Source: a bacterium
GTDB lineage: Bacteria; Babelota; Babeliae; Babelales; JABDEC01
Direction: 5' to 3'
DNA: 22,729 bases
Assembly (NCBI GenBank): GCA_947481115.1
Contig: CANKEI010000009.1
Coordinates: 1 to 22,729 of the forward strand
Below, piece after piece: positions 5,493 through 13,906 of this stretch (the first letter of the stretch is position 1; each line of letters begins with the position of its first letter). Position numbers and translations under genes: made by a program. The notes below the pieces were generated by a model. The model was given only the letters and a program-made list of their open reading frames with translations. It was not told the DNA's origin and did no database searches.

Positions 5493-7190
5493 ATGAATAA
5501 ACTAATCTATAATTTGATCTCTCCCAAAGCACTAAATTGGGGTTTAGGTCTTTTTTTATGTATTAACAATACTAATTTAAGTACAGAAGAATCAATTCCA
5601 AATACAGTTGATCATAAAAATTTAAATTTAAGTTTTTATCTTGATAAAATTAAATATAATACTCAAGAAAAATTAGGCATTCTACCATATATCTTAACTA
5701 ACCCCAATGGGATTTACTTAGAAATTGGTACCGGCGGCGACCCAATTGCCGAATTATTATCTCGAATACCAAATGAGTTATCGCCTACTATTATTGCTTC
5801 TGACGTAGATGAAAATATTTTAAAAATTTTACCAACTAGACATCCTCAATTAAATAAATATCTGGCACCAAAGCAAACCGGCCCACAACTACAGCTTCAA
5901 CAATTAGATGCTACTTCAATGGGCTGCTTCCCAGACAATTATCTATCTGGCATTAATGCTTCGGCGGTGGTTCATGAAATCATCTCTTATGCCGGTGGCA
6001 TCAATGGATTTGATAAGTTTTTTGCCGAATCTTTTCGAATTTTAAAAAAAGATGGCATGTTAATTTATCGTGATCCAGAATCAGTACCACATAAAAACGA
6101 GTTGGTCCAAGCTAATTTAAAGACACCCGTGATCAGACTTTTTACACATATATTTTTAATTAAATTTTTGGATGATCTAGATGGCAATTTGGCTAATATT
6201 GGCCGTAAATACAAAAATTACGATACTCAAAATATTTTTTTTACAATTTATAAAAAAAATGAAATTATGCCCTGCAAACTAAATTATCAAGAGTATTTGC
6301 ATCTACGATCCTATGAAATAGATTTTTCTAGACCATACATAATACAATTACCTAGGGGTCTTTGTCGTGAAATAGAACGCCATTATTTAACCTATTTACA
6401 TGATTGCAATCCATTAGTATTTATAAAATGTACGCCTGTTATTGGTTCAGAATTATATTCGGTAAATTATCTAGCTAATAGTTCTAACAATATTCTGAAT
6501 GAATTTTTACAAAAAAATGGTATTTATCTAACAGCTGATGGCAAAATTGATGCTAATATCTATAATTTAATTAATTTACAAATTCATAATAATATGCAAA
6601 CGCTTGAATATGGTATCTTATTACATTTAGGCTCTAAATATACTAAACGCCAATTATGTATGTTACTCAAAGAACATAATTTTGACCCAAATTTGTATCT
6701 TATTCAGATTAAAGAAGACGAATACTTGTTAGATTATCGCATTTTTGGACTATTATATGATGATGTTAATCAACAAGTTTTTAATAAAAATAGCAATCCT
6801 GTTAACTCTGATGATATCTTCCATGCTCAATGGCTAAAACGAGAAGGTGAAGAGACTTATATCTACTATTCTGATGATGAACTGATCACTAAAGTCGCAG
6901 AGATATCTTTAAAGCAAAACCAGAATAGCCAAGAACATTTAATCTTATGTCCGCTTAGCCCAACTCATAATAAATTTATTCCACGTTTATGCTATAACGA
7001 TATTTTAAATAGTTCACTAGATCTAAATAATGCAGCAGGTTACCATATTAAAATTAAAGAAGGTAAACGTATTATTCACTTTAGCAAAATGCCATTAGAT
7101 CAAGCGCTCGCTATATATACTGAAATTATTAAAACTAAGCCGCATCGCTATAAACATCTGCAAAAGTTTGTAGATACGATTAAAATTTAA
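5493..7190 (+). CDS. large protein with SAM-dependent methyltransferase-like domain
   Basis: The N-terminal third of this 565-residue protein carries a class I methyltransferase fold. Motif I is YLEIGTGGDPIAEL (about 75-88), the acidic end of strand 2 is IIASDVDENIL, a motif II-like DATSMGCFPDNYL follows, and the post-II strand is FRILKKDGMLIYRDPES. The remaining 350 residues, rich in Tyr, Asn and Leu, match nothing I recognise. They may recognise a large substrate. Residues 15-30 (LNWGLGLFLCINNTNL) are weakly hydrophobic and could be a signal peptide, as for the two genes upstream, but this is uncertain. It starts five bases after the adenylate kinase stop, so the two are co-transcribed. The methyl acceptor is unknown. 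Confidence 0.68.
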   Translation: MNKLIYNLISPKALNWGLGLFLCINNTNLSTEESIPNTVDHKNLNLSFYLDKIKYNTQEKLGILPYILTNPNGIYLEIGTGGDPIAELLSRIPNELSPTIIASDVDENILKILPTRHPQLNKYLAPKQTGPQLQLQQLDATSMGCFPDNYLSGINASAVVHEIISYAGGINGFDKFFAESFRILKKDGMLIYRDPESVPHKNELVQANLKTPVIRLFTHIFLIKFLDDLDGNLANIGRKYKNYDTQNIFFTIYKKNEIMPCKLNYQEYLHLRSYEIDFSRPYIIQLPRGLCREIERHYLTYLHDCNPLVFIKCTPVIGSELYSVNYLANSSNNILNEFLQKNGIYLTADGKIDANIYNLINLQIHNNMQTLEYGILLHLGSKYTKRQLCMLLKEHNFDPNLYLIQIKEDEYLLDYRIFGLLYDDVNQQVFNKNSNPVNSDDIFHAQWLKREGEETYIYYSDDELITKVAEISLKQNQNSQEHLILCPLSPTHNKFIPRLCYNDILNSSLDLNNAAGYHIKIKEGKRIIHFSKMPLDQALAIYTEIIKTKPHRYKHLQKFVDTIKI

Positions 7191-7205
7191 ACTTTGGAAA
7201 ATGGT

Positions 7206-7739
7206 ATGTTCAAACTAAATAGCTTGCTTAGCATTAATCACGATGAGCTATTAGATATCGTAGATCAAAATGACCAAGTAATTGGCCAGAGATATCGCAC
7301 TGAAGTATATGCACAAAAATTAGGCTTTCGAGTAATTAATGCTTTCTTAATTAACAATTCAAATCAAATTTGGATTCCACGTCGCTCACCTAACAAAAAA
7401 TTATTTCCCCTTTGTTGGGATGCAAGTGTTGGCGGCCATGTGATGGCTAGCGAAACTTATGAACAAGCCTTTGTGCGTGAACTACAAGAAGAGCTAAACT
7501 TGGACGCAGCTAATATTAAACACCAATTATTGGCTAAATTTAACCCCGCAGAGCACCAAGTTTCTGCCCACATGCAACTATATTTAATTTACACTGATAT
7601 CGTGCCAGATTATAATCCCAACGATTTTATAGAAGCACATTGGTTTACTATGGTAGAGCTGCAAGAGCTAATCAAGGCTAAAGCACCCATGAAGGGCGAT
7701 CTGCCTAAGTTGCTTAATTTACTTAATCAGCTGATCTAA
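7206..7739 (+). CDS. Nudix hydrolase, isopentenyl-diphosphate isomerase-like
   Basis: In this 177-residue protein the Nudix box runs from Gly77 to about Asp100 (GHVMASE then RELQEELNLD) and fits Gx5Ex7REUxEExGU, with Asn in place of the last Gly. The opening ELLDIVDQNDQVIGQ and the line IWIPRRSPNKKLFP with WDASVGGHV are typical of the YfcD/isopentenyl-diphosphate isomerase-like Nudix branch. These use a divalent metal to hydrolyse or isomerise diphosphate compounds. No other isoprenoid gene is nearby, so a generic Nudix hydrolase is as likely. I chose ATG 7206, with GGA just upstream, over TTG 7194. It begins 15 bases after the methyltransferase-like gene. Its 3' end overlaps the convergent ATPase gene by 21 bases. 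Confidence 0.8.
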   Translation: MFKLNSLLSINHDELLDIVDQNDQVIGQRYRTEVYAQKLGFRVINAFLINNSNQIWIPRRSPNKKLFPLCWDASVGGHVMASETYEQAFVRELQEELNLDAANIKHQLLAKFNPAEHQVSAHMQLYLIYTDIVPDYNPNDFIEAHWFTMVELQELIKAKAPMKGDLPKLLNLLNQLI

Positions 7740-8891
7740 ATTTTGCCAAGCTAAAAAAAGGCCACTACTTCTAGTTTGATTACTATCGCCGCCATAAATT
7801 ACCGTTGCTAGAGCTGAGCTGTTAGTCACTTGTTTAAACCAGTTAATCGTATTAAAAAAACTAGCCTGTGCCGTCTCAGAGGCTTTAATTTCAACCGGTA
7901 TAATTTCGCCACCAGTCTCAATAATCAAATCGATTTCGTTTTGATTGCTATCTCTAAAAAAAGTTAAATTAAAATTAATATTATGTGCCGCAAAATTTTT
8001 AATTAGATCTACAAGCACTAAATTCTCAAATAAAACGTCATAAATATCCCGTTTTTCGACCAAAGTTTTAGGATCAGCCCCCATAATTACAGCCGCTAAA
8101 CCAACATCATAGAAATATAATTTGGGCGACTTGGTAACTCGTTTACCCAAATTATTGTGATACGATGGCAACAAAAACAAAATAAAACTGGTTTCTAAGA
8201 GCGCCAACCAGCTCCTGGCAGTCTCTTGCGAAATTCCACAATTAGTTGCTAAGTCAGAAATATTTAGGGTTGTGCCGATGCGCAGAGCACATAGTTGCAT
8301 AAATTTTTTGAATACTAAAACATGTTCGATATTTCTAATGCTGCGAATATCCCGCTCGACATAAGTCGAGATATAGTTGGTATAATATTCTGTAAAATTT
8401 AGATTTGATTGATAGATTCTGGGGTAAAACCCGTGAAATATTTGTGCTGGTAGCTGCCCTAATAAACCAGCTGCTTTTAATTCATGAATCGACAATGGTA
8501 GTAGTTTATAAAAATAAACCCGTCCCGCCAGTGATTCACTAATTTTTTCATGTAATAAAAAATTTTGTGAACCAGATAAAATATAGTAACCAGCTTTAGG
8601 ATCCTGATCAGCCAAAACTTTAATCTGGGAGAAAAGCGCTGGGGCATACTGCGCTTCATCGATAATTAATCCATATTCGTTTTGAGATCGATAGTGTTTT
8701 AAGAACCCCTTAGGATCATGATTAGCAAAATCTAGCAGTTCTGCATCTTGCATATCTAAATAAGTGTGTTTGGGAAATAGATATTTAGCCAAAGTACTTT
8801 TACCAGATTGTCGTGGCCCAATAATTGCCACCACTGGCATTTGCTGTGCCCCCGCCAAGATAAACTCAGCAATATCCCGCTTAATAAACAT
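7719..8891 (-). CDS. AAA ATPase with DUF4143 domain (first of two)
   Basis: This 390-residue protein has Walker A GPRQSGKS at 25-32, Walker B GLIIDEAQ, a sensor-like ILSGSQNFLL and SLAGR, the standard order for the AAA_14 plus DUF4143 family. A helix-turn-helix-like stretch (LNISDLATNCGISQETARSW) follows. The C-terminal part holds EIDLII, then PVEIKAS, which has the D...ExK spacing of PD-(D/E)XK nuclease folds. The family is widespread and often present in many copies per genome; its function is not established, and nuclease activity is only suggested. ATG 8891 is preceded by AGGGGG at moderate distance and, further up, by a 20-bp palindrome. Its 3' end overlaps the convergent Nudix gene. Similar domain order to the next ATPase suggests paralogy, though the sequences are quite different. 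Confidence 0.85.
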   Translation of the reverse strand: MFIKRDIAEFILAGAQQMPVVAIIGPRQSGKSTLAKYLFPKHTYLDMQDAELLDFANHDPKGFLKHYRSQNEYGLIIDEAQYAPALFSQIKVLADQDPKAGYYILSGSQNFLLHEKISESLAGRVYFYKLLPLSIHELKAAGLLGQLPAQIFHGFYPRIYQSNLNFTEYYTNYISTYVERDIRSIRNIEHVLVFKKFMQLCALRIGTTLNISDLATNCGISQETARSWLALLETSFILFLLPSYHNNLGKRVTKSPKLYFYDVGLAAVIMGADPKTLVEKRDIYDVLFENLVLVDLIKNFAAHNINFNLTFFRDSNQNEIDLIIETGGEIIPVEIKASETAQASFFNTINWFKQVTNSSALATVIYGGDSNQTRSSGLFLAWQNLDQLIK

Positions 8892-8920
8892 ATTTTAAAA
8901 GCCCCCTAAAAAAATTAAAA

Positions 8921-8940
8921 GTTAAGTTTAATAACTTAAC
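8921..8940. promoter_or_regulatory. 20-bp palindrome upstream of first DUF4143 ATPase
   Basis: Perfect 8-bp arms GTTAAGTT and AACTTAAC enclose taat, 30 bases before the start codon on the minus strand. On that strand it is followed by a T-rich run, so it could be a terminator for the upstream ATPase gene, an operator, or both. The rest of 8892-9044 shows nothing else. Confidence 0.5.
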
Positions 8941-9044
8941 AGTTTATGTAATTTAATACACAGACTACACAATTTTCATAAGACTTAGCTATATATTTAC
9001 ATAAAAAATCAGGTTAAAGCTGTTTTATATCTCTAAAATTAATC

Positions 9045-10367
9045 CTAAAATTTAAGGCCACTTTGAATCGCCATAAAAATAGCATATAGCGGATATGAGT
9101 GAATTTTATCGTAAAGATTATAATTCTGCGTCGAAAATCTCAGGCCAAAATGTGACTGAGGATGTTGAGCTAAAAAGCTGTGCATACTTCTGAGTGTGCT
9201 GCCTGCACCACCCTTAACTTCAACCGGCACAATCGCTTGCTTGATATTAGTCACATAATCAACTTCAGCTTGCGCTGTACGTTCAGATCTAAACCAATAA
9301 TAAAGCTGTTTCTTCTGAGTTGGATCAGCGTAAACTAATAACTCTTGCCCCACAAACGCTTCGATAATTTCGCCTTTATTAACAAATTGCGCTGCTGGCT
9401 CTAGCAACCATTCAGTTAAGTCTAAACCTAAAGCCGCTTGAGCTAAGCCTACGTCTAAATATAATAATTTGAATTCGTTTAGATCTGCTTGCGCACCTAA
9501 TGGTATGCCCTGTGCAGCTGTATGAAATATTTTATGTACTACACCAGCAGTCACTAATAAATCTAGACATGGTGCTAATTCACGCTTACGATAATCACCT
9601 GCGATGTTGCTATATTTAAATTTCTTACCTAGTTGCAGTGGAATGTGATGAAACAACGTATCGAGGTATTTTAATTGCGGCTGTTTGCCATATTTATGGA
9701 AATCTTGGCGATAAGCCATAATTAAAGTTTGCTGAATCTTGGCACATTGCTCAGCTTGCTGATGCTCGATCCAACTAGCGACTACTTCAGGCATGCCCCC
9801 AATTGCTAAATACTGGCTAACTAATTTTAAAAGCTGCTCGTGGGTAGTATTATTAATTGGTTGCTCTAAAACTTGAGATTTAATCGCTTGAATCAAAAAC
9901 TGCTCATCTAAAGCTACTAAAAATTCCCAAAAAGACAGGGGATACATGTGCAAGAATTCCACTCTGCCAACTGGCACACCAACAGACTCTATCGCAAAAT
10001 CTAATAACGAACCAGCTGCAATCACATGTAATTCTGGCATAAGTTCATAAAAATAACGTAAGGCTAAAATAGCGCGCGGCTCGGCTTGCACTTCATCTAA
10101 AAACAATAAAGTTTTACCGGGGACAATCTGCTGTTTAAATAAGTGTGAGATTTCTTGAGAAATTTCATGCGGATCTAAATCAGCTTGAAAAAATTTACGA
10201 CCTTTAGCGCTTTTTTCTAAATTAAGCTCAATAAAATTTTCAAACTGCTGACCTAGTTGTCTAACAGCGTAAGTTTTACCAACTTGTCGGGCACCCCGTA
10301 ATAACAAGGGTTTAAAACTAGCTTGCTGTGCCCATGCTTGTAGATAGCTATCGATAATTCTTTTCAC
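9045..10367 (-). CDS. AAA ATPase with DUF4143 domain (second of two)
   Basis: This 440-residue protein has Walker A GARQVGKT at 25-32, Walker B LLFLDEVQ, a sensor-like VIAAGSLLDFAI and the family phrase MYPLSFWEFL, followed by a DUF4143 region. Near the C-terminus AEVDYV and VPVEVKGG again show the D...ExK pattern of a nuclease-like fold. The function of the family is not known; ATP binding is the only safe claim. The start is GTG 10367, supported by AGGTGA seven bases upstream and by the family-typical opening MKRIIDSYL. It lies downstream of atpA on the same strand, separated by two tandem palindromes, so it may be regulated apart from the ATP synthase genes. Confidence 0.87.
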   Translation of the reverse strand: MKRIIDSYLQAWAQQASFKPLLLRGARQVGKTYAVRQLGQQFENFIELNLEKSAKGRKFFQADLDPHEISQEISHLFKQQIVPGKTLLFLDEVQAEPRAILALRYFYELMPELHVIAAGSLLDFAIESVGVPVGRVEFLHMYPLSFWEFLVALDEQFLIQAIKSQVLEQPINNTTHEQLLKLVSQYLAIGGMPEVVASWIEHQQAEQCAKIQQTLIMAYRQDFHKYGKQPQLKYLDTLFHHIPLQLGKKFKYSNIAGDYRKRELAPCLDLLVTAGVVHKIFHTAAQGIPLGAQADLNEFKLLYLDVGLAQAALGLDLTEWLLEPAAQFVNKGEIIEAFVGQELLVYADPTQKKQLYYWFRSERTAQAEVDYVTNIKQAIVPVEVKGGAGSTLRSMHSFLAQHPQSHFGLRFSTQNYNLYDKIHSYPLYAIFMAIQSGLKF

Positions 10368-10445
10368 AACTAGCTCACCTATACTTTAGTAAATCTTAAA
10401 AAACTAACGCCTAATCACTGCTATAGCTCTTAGATTAAAAAGCTA

Positions 10446-10502
10446 TTTGGTTAAAATTCTAACCAGTTTTACTAACAGTTTGGTTGAAATTCCAACCAAT
10501 TT
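10446..10502. promoter_or_regulatory. two tandem palindromes between atpA and an ATPase gene
   Basis: TGGTTA-aaattc-TAACCA (10448-10465) and TTGGTTG-aaattc-CAACCAA (10480-10499, with flanking T/A) share the same six-base loop and lie 33 bases apart. The stem pair A-T in the first is G-C in the second, a paired change that keeps the palindrome. This is either a double terminator for the atp operon or a pair of operator sites for the downstream ATPase. Confidence 0.6.
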
Positions 10503-10516
10503 TTAATTAGGTTAGC

Positions 10517-12025
10517 TTAAATTGCTTCGGGCATAAAGATCTTGCTAAATTCTACGGCTACTTTTTGTAAGCGCTGATACTGCTCAGCCGAAATTTTAGC
10601 TACGGCCTGTAATTCGTGATATAACTCGGCATGTACTGAAGAAACATAGCTAATAAATTGATCTACAAACGCTTTAACCCGTGCCACAACGATCTGGTCT
10701 AAGAAATTAGCTTGATAAGCGAATAAAATTAAAACTTCATCGACTGGACTATATGGTTGATGCTCAGACTGTTTTAATAACTCTACTGCTATAGCACCGC
10801 GGGCTAATCTGCGCTGTGAAAGCTCGTCTAACTCTGTGCCAAATTGCGCAAAACTTAATAACTCGTGATATTGCGCTAGTTCTAATCTTAAAGCTTTAGT
10901 CATTTGCCGCATAGCACCAGTCTGTGCTGCACCGCCCACCCGCGATACTGACAGCTCAATATTTACGGCTGGTCGGACACCCTGATTAAATAATTTTGTA
11001 TCTAAAAAAATCTGCCCATCGGTAATCGAAATTAAATTAGTAGGAATATAAGCAGTTAAATCGCCGCCCTGAATTTGGATTACTGGCAACGCCGTAATTG
11101 AACCACCAGACAATAATTTACCGGCCCGCTCTAACAACCTAGAGTGCAAATAAAATACATCGCCAGGATAAGCTTCACGACCTGGTGACCTACGTAATAA
11201 TAACGACATTTCCCGATAAGCAATCGCATGATTAGTTAGGTCGTCGTATGCGATCATTACATCTTTGCCCTGCAATCTAAAATATTCGGCAATGGTGCAA
11301 CCAACATAAGGCGCTAAATATTGGTGCATGACTGGCGAACTAGAACCGGCTGTTACGATTACGGTATATTCTAAAGCACCAGTAGCTTCTAATAATTTTA
11401 TAATTCGAGCTAATTTGGCTTGCTGTTGGCCAATCGAAACATACACACAAATTACTGATTTGTTTTTTTGATTTAAGATTGTATCGATCACTAAAGCTGT
11501 TTTACCAGTACCACGATTACCGATAATTAATTCGCGCTGCCCAAGTCCTATTGGTACCAAAGCATCGACCGCTAAAATTCCAGTCTCTAAAGGCTGATTA
11601 ACGGGACTGCGTTGAATTACTCCGGGAATCTCAGCTTCGATTGGTTGATGCTCAGTCACAGACAGGTCGCCTAAAGCATCTTGCGAATGGCCCAACACAT
11701 CGATTACCCGTCCTAACAATCCCAAGCCAACTGGCGCGGTGAACTGCTTACCAGTACGTCTAGCAATTTCTTGTTCTTTAATTGCAATATGATTATGTAA
11801 TAAAAATATCGCGGCGATCCCACTATTTAAATCTAAAATAATGCCCTGATTACCACCTTCAAATTCAATCAGCTCTTGATAAACAGCTTGATTTAAGCCT
11901 CGGACAATACAAACATTATCACTGACTTGTAGCACTACGCCAACTTCATCTAACTGTGTGGCTGATTTATCACCCTGCAAAAATTTTGCATATAATGAAA
12001 CCAGATCAGTGCTCTTGATTTCCAT
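10517..12025 (-). CDS. atpA: F1F0 ATP synthase subunit alpha
   Basis: This 502-residue protein has the usual length and domain order: N-terminal beta barrel, nucleotide-binding domain, and C-terminal helices. Walker A is GNRGTGKT at 169-176, a variant of the common GDRQTGKT. The arginine-finger region SVSRVGGAAQTGAM, then LRLELAQYHELLSFAQFG, is well conserved. Alpha forms the non-catalytic sites of the F1 hexamer and supplies the arginine finger to beta. ATG 12025 follows an AAGGG site. It is the last atp gene here; in most bacteria gamma, beta and epsilon follow, but here tandem palindromes and a DUF4143 ATPase follow instead. Confidence 0.97.
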   Translation of the reverse strand: MEIKSTDLVSLYAKFLQGDKSATQLDEVGVVLQVSDNVCIVRGLNQAVYQELIEFEGGNQGIILDLNSGIAAIFLLHNHIAIKEQEIARRTGKQFTAPVGLGLLGRVIDVLGHSQDALGDLSVTEHQPIEAEIPGVIQRSPVNQPLETGILAVDALVPIGLGQRELIIGNRGTGKTALVIDTILNQKNKSVICVYVSIGQQQAKLARIIKLLEATGALEYTVIVTAGSSSPVMHQYLAPYVGCTIAEYFRLQGKDVMIAYDDLTNHAIAYREMSLLLRRSPGREAYPGDVFYLHSRLLERAGKLLSGGSITALPVIQIQGGDLTAYIPTNLISITDGQIFLDTKLFNQGVRPAVNIELSVSRVGGAAQTGAMRQMTKALRLELAQYHELLSFAQFGTELDELSQRRLARGAIAVELLKQSEHQPYSPVDEVLILFAYQANFLDQIVVARVKAFVDQFISYVSSVHAELYHELQAVAKISAEQYQRLQKVAVEFSKIFMPEAI

Positions 12026-12083
12026 GTTTGTTTTAGCCCTTAATTAATTTAAATATTTACTAATTTTTTAACTTAAATATCTA

Positions 12084-12647
12084 TTAACTCAAACGCAAAG
12101 CTGATTCTAACTTTTGCACGCGCCCACGCACTGAGCCATCCCAAAAAAATAATTGGTTAAACGCCTGTATGCCTGCGATTAAGCTAGCGTCAAGTTGTAA
12201 CTCACAAGTCACCGTAGCGGGGTATCCCAACAATTGCGACAGTTCACTGGTTAAATAAATTTTAACTGTTTCTAGCTGCTCAATAGATAATTGCGTGACA
12301 CTTTTAATCACAAATTTATAATTTTTAGTTAAGATCTGATAATTAATGATTATTTCTTCCAGAATTTTAGCTAATAATAACACTACCCTGTGTTGCACCA
12401 GTAAATCTAAAAATTTTTTAAAATTAATTGGCAAACTAAATTTAGCCACTAAAGCTTGGTTGAAATTATTTTGCTGGGCAATTTCAGAGCTTAAGAAATT
12501 AGCTAGTAGATATAAGTCTTTTTGTTCTGAAATAAATTGCTGTAATTTTTGCAGATTAACTAAGTCGGCACTATTTATTTCTGCACTAAAACAGGTGAGA
12601 TATGCTTGCGCATATTTTTGCGCTAATAAAATTTGCGTACTACGCAT
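12084..12647 (-). CDS. atpH: F1F0 ATP synthase subunit delta
   Basis: This 187-residue protein is divergent but fits subunit delta (OSCP). It has an N-terminal helical domain beginning QILLAQKYAQAYL, the conserved FLDLLVQHRVVLLLAKI stretch, and a C-terminal strand region with TCELQLDASLIAGIQAF and WDGSVRGRVQKLESAL, matching the usual GxxxxxxxxxDxSxxxxLxxL ending. Delta links the peripheral stalk to the top of the F1 head. Its place between the b-type genes and atpA is the standard one. ATG 12647 has GTAGG just upstream. Confidence 0.9.
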   Translation of the reverse strand: MRSTQILLAQKYAQAYLTCFSAEINSADLVNLQKLQQFISEQKDLYLLANFLSSEIAQQNNFNQALVAKFSLPINFKKFLDLLVQHRVVLLLAKILEEIIINYQILTKNYKFVIKSVTQLSIEQLETVKIYLTSELSQLLGYPATVTCELQLDASLIAGIQAFNQLFFWDGSVRGRVQKLESALRLS

Positions 12648-12667
12648 TTGACCTACTCACTTCTGAC

Positions 12668-13141
12668 TTACTTGCTAACTAATTTATTAAGCAAATCAAC
12701 TTGATACTGATCTACTAACTTATGGTCTTGAAAATAAGCTTTTAAATCTGTTAGACTATTTTTAACAATTAACTTAGTTAATTTTTTTTGCAATCTATGC
12801 GTCACCAGCAGCTGACTTTGTTGCTCGCGCTTAATATTTAGATTAATTAAAATTTGATCCTGCTCAGCCTGTCGTAAAGCTTGCTGATCTAAACAAATTT
12901 GCTGCCACTGCTGGACTCGCTTAAGTAACTGATCATAACTAACTTTTTGCTCTTGCACAGCTAATTGCTCAGTTTGCAACTCTTCGTTTAATTCACCAAT
13001 CGATTTTTCCAAACCATAAACTTGATTATTAGCTTGTTTGATCTCAGCGAAAATATCACTTAACATCGAACGTTTGAAAACATAGGCTGAAATTAAAATG
13101 AAAATTATAAAATTTAAGATCTTAAAAATTAGATCAAGCAC
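12668..13141 (-). CDS. atpF: F1F0 ATP synthase b-type stalk subunit (second copy)
   Basis: This 157-residue protein has one N-terminal membrane segment (about 4-22, LIFKILNFIIFILISAYVF) and then a long charged coiled coil rich in Gln, Glu and Leu to the C-terminus. This is the build of subunit b, the membrane-anchored peripheral stalk that binds delta. The start is GTG 13141, eight bases inside the end of the preceding b-type gene, so the two are coupled. Having two different b-type genes side by side suggests a b/b-prime heterodimer as in cyanobacteria and chloroplasts. Which copy corresponds to b cannot be told by eye. Confidence 0.82.
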   Translation of the reverse strand: MLDLIFKILNFIIFILISAYVFKRSMLSDIFAEIKQANNQVYGLEKSIGELNEELQTEQLAVQEQKVSYDQLLKRVQQWQQICLDQQALRQAEQDQILINLNIKREQQSQLLVTHRLQKKLTKLIVKNSLTDLKAYFQDHKLVDQYQVDLLNKLVSK

Positions 13142-13499
13142 GTTGCACCTGCTTAACTACTTGGCTAGTTACGGCTGTCTCAATTCTCAGCAAAGTTTCT
13201 TTAGATAATTTAGTAGTCTTTAAGATCGGTACTACTGGTATGGCAAAATTATTAACTGCTTGAATCGTCTGCAAAAATGGCACAAACAAAACTCCTGCTT
13301 CGCGCGCAACCGCTTGTTGCTGTTGCACCAATAGTTCTAGTGTTTGTGCTCGTTGATCATATTTAGCTTGTAAATTAGCTAAATATTGTTCACGTCGTTC
13401 AATTTGCACTAAGACTGGCTTAAATAAAAAGCGTGACAATAAAAAGTAAGCTATCAAGAAGTTAAATATTTGCACAAACAAAGTTAGATTAAATAACAT
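13134..13499 (-). CDS. atpF: F1F0 ATP synthase b-type stalk subunit (first copy, short)
   Basis: This 121-residue protein opens with NLTLFVQIFNFLIAYFLLSRFLF, a membrane segment typical of subunit b, and has a coiled-coil stretch (about 35-65, IERREQYLANLQAKYDQRAQ). The C-terminal half is not coiled coil: it has AIPVVPILK with two Pro, then a short helix. That makes it shorter than a usual b subunit (about 155) and odd in its distal part, which normally reaches delta. It may be a shortened partner in a heterodimer, with the following gene providing full stalk length. ATG 13499 is chosen. It lies 72 bases after atpE. Confidence 0.8.
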   Translation of the reverse strand: MLFNLTLFVQIFNFLIAYFLLSRFLFKPVLVQIERREQYLANLQAKYDQRAQTLELLVQQQQAVAREAGVLFVPFLQTIQAVNNFAIPVVPILKTTKLSKETLLRIETAVTSQVVKQVQRA

Positions 13500-13571
13500 A
13501 CTAATCTCAATCTATTCTTGATCTAATCTCACTTAAGCTGTACCAGTAAAAAACACAGCTTTTTTTTAAGA

Positions 13572-13820
13572 CTATTTTCGCACTAACATAAAAGCAATAA
13601 TTAAAGCGTATACGGCTGAAGCTTCAACTGTACCTAACGCTAAAATCATGGCTCGCTGAATCTTGCCAGCACTTTCTGGATATTTACCTAATGACTCACA
13701 AGCTTGCTTGCCAATTGCACCTTGCCCTAAAGCCGGTCCCATTGTACCAATGGCAATGGCAATTGCTGCTCCAATATAAGCTGCCGCTTGTGCAATAAAT
13801 TTTCCGTCGATTCCGTCCAT
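13572..13820 (-). CDS. atpE: F1F0 ATP synthase subunit c
   Basis: This 82-residue protein has two membrane helices joined by the polar loop GKQACESLGKYPES. The ion-carrying Glu is Glu66 in GTVEASAVYALI. Gln33 (PALGQG, P-x3-Q), Ala67 and Tyr71 sit around it. Sodium-binding rings usually have Ser or Thr right after the Glu; Ala here, with Gln and Tyr kept, resembles cyanobacterial and chloroplast proton-type rings, so proton coupling is the better guess. I chose ATG 13820, nine bases after GGAAGG, over a GTG at 13829 that would touch that site. The c ring turns the central stalk. No subunit a gene precedes it. Confidence 0.95.
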   Translation of the reverse strand: MDGIDGKFIAQAAAYIGAAIAIAIGTMGPALGQGAIGKQACESLGKYPESAGKIQRAMILALGTVEASAVYALIIAFMLVRK

Positions 13821-13906
13821 GGTTTTCACCCTTCCAGCTAAACATTTTACGGTTAAAGAGTTTTAGTTACTTTTACTTAGCTAATTTAATTTTTTTTAAC
13901 CCCAAA

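Noticed and set aside
12346..12651. 101-codon plus-strand frame
   Set aside because: Antisense to atpH, whose protein fits the delta family.
13572..13820. Sodium-coupled c ring
   Set aside because: Gln33 and Tyr71 are present, but the residue after Glu66 is Ala rather than Ser or Thr, so the sodium signature is incomplete.
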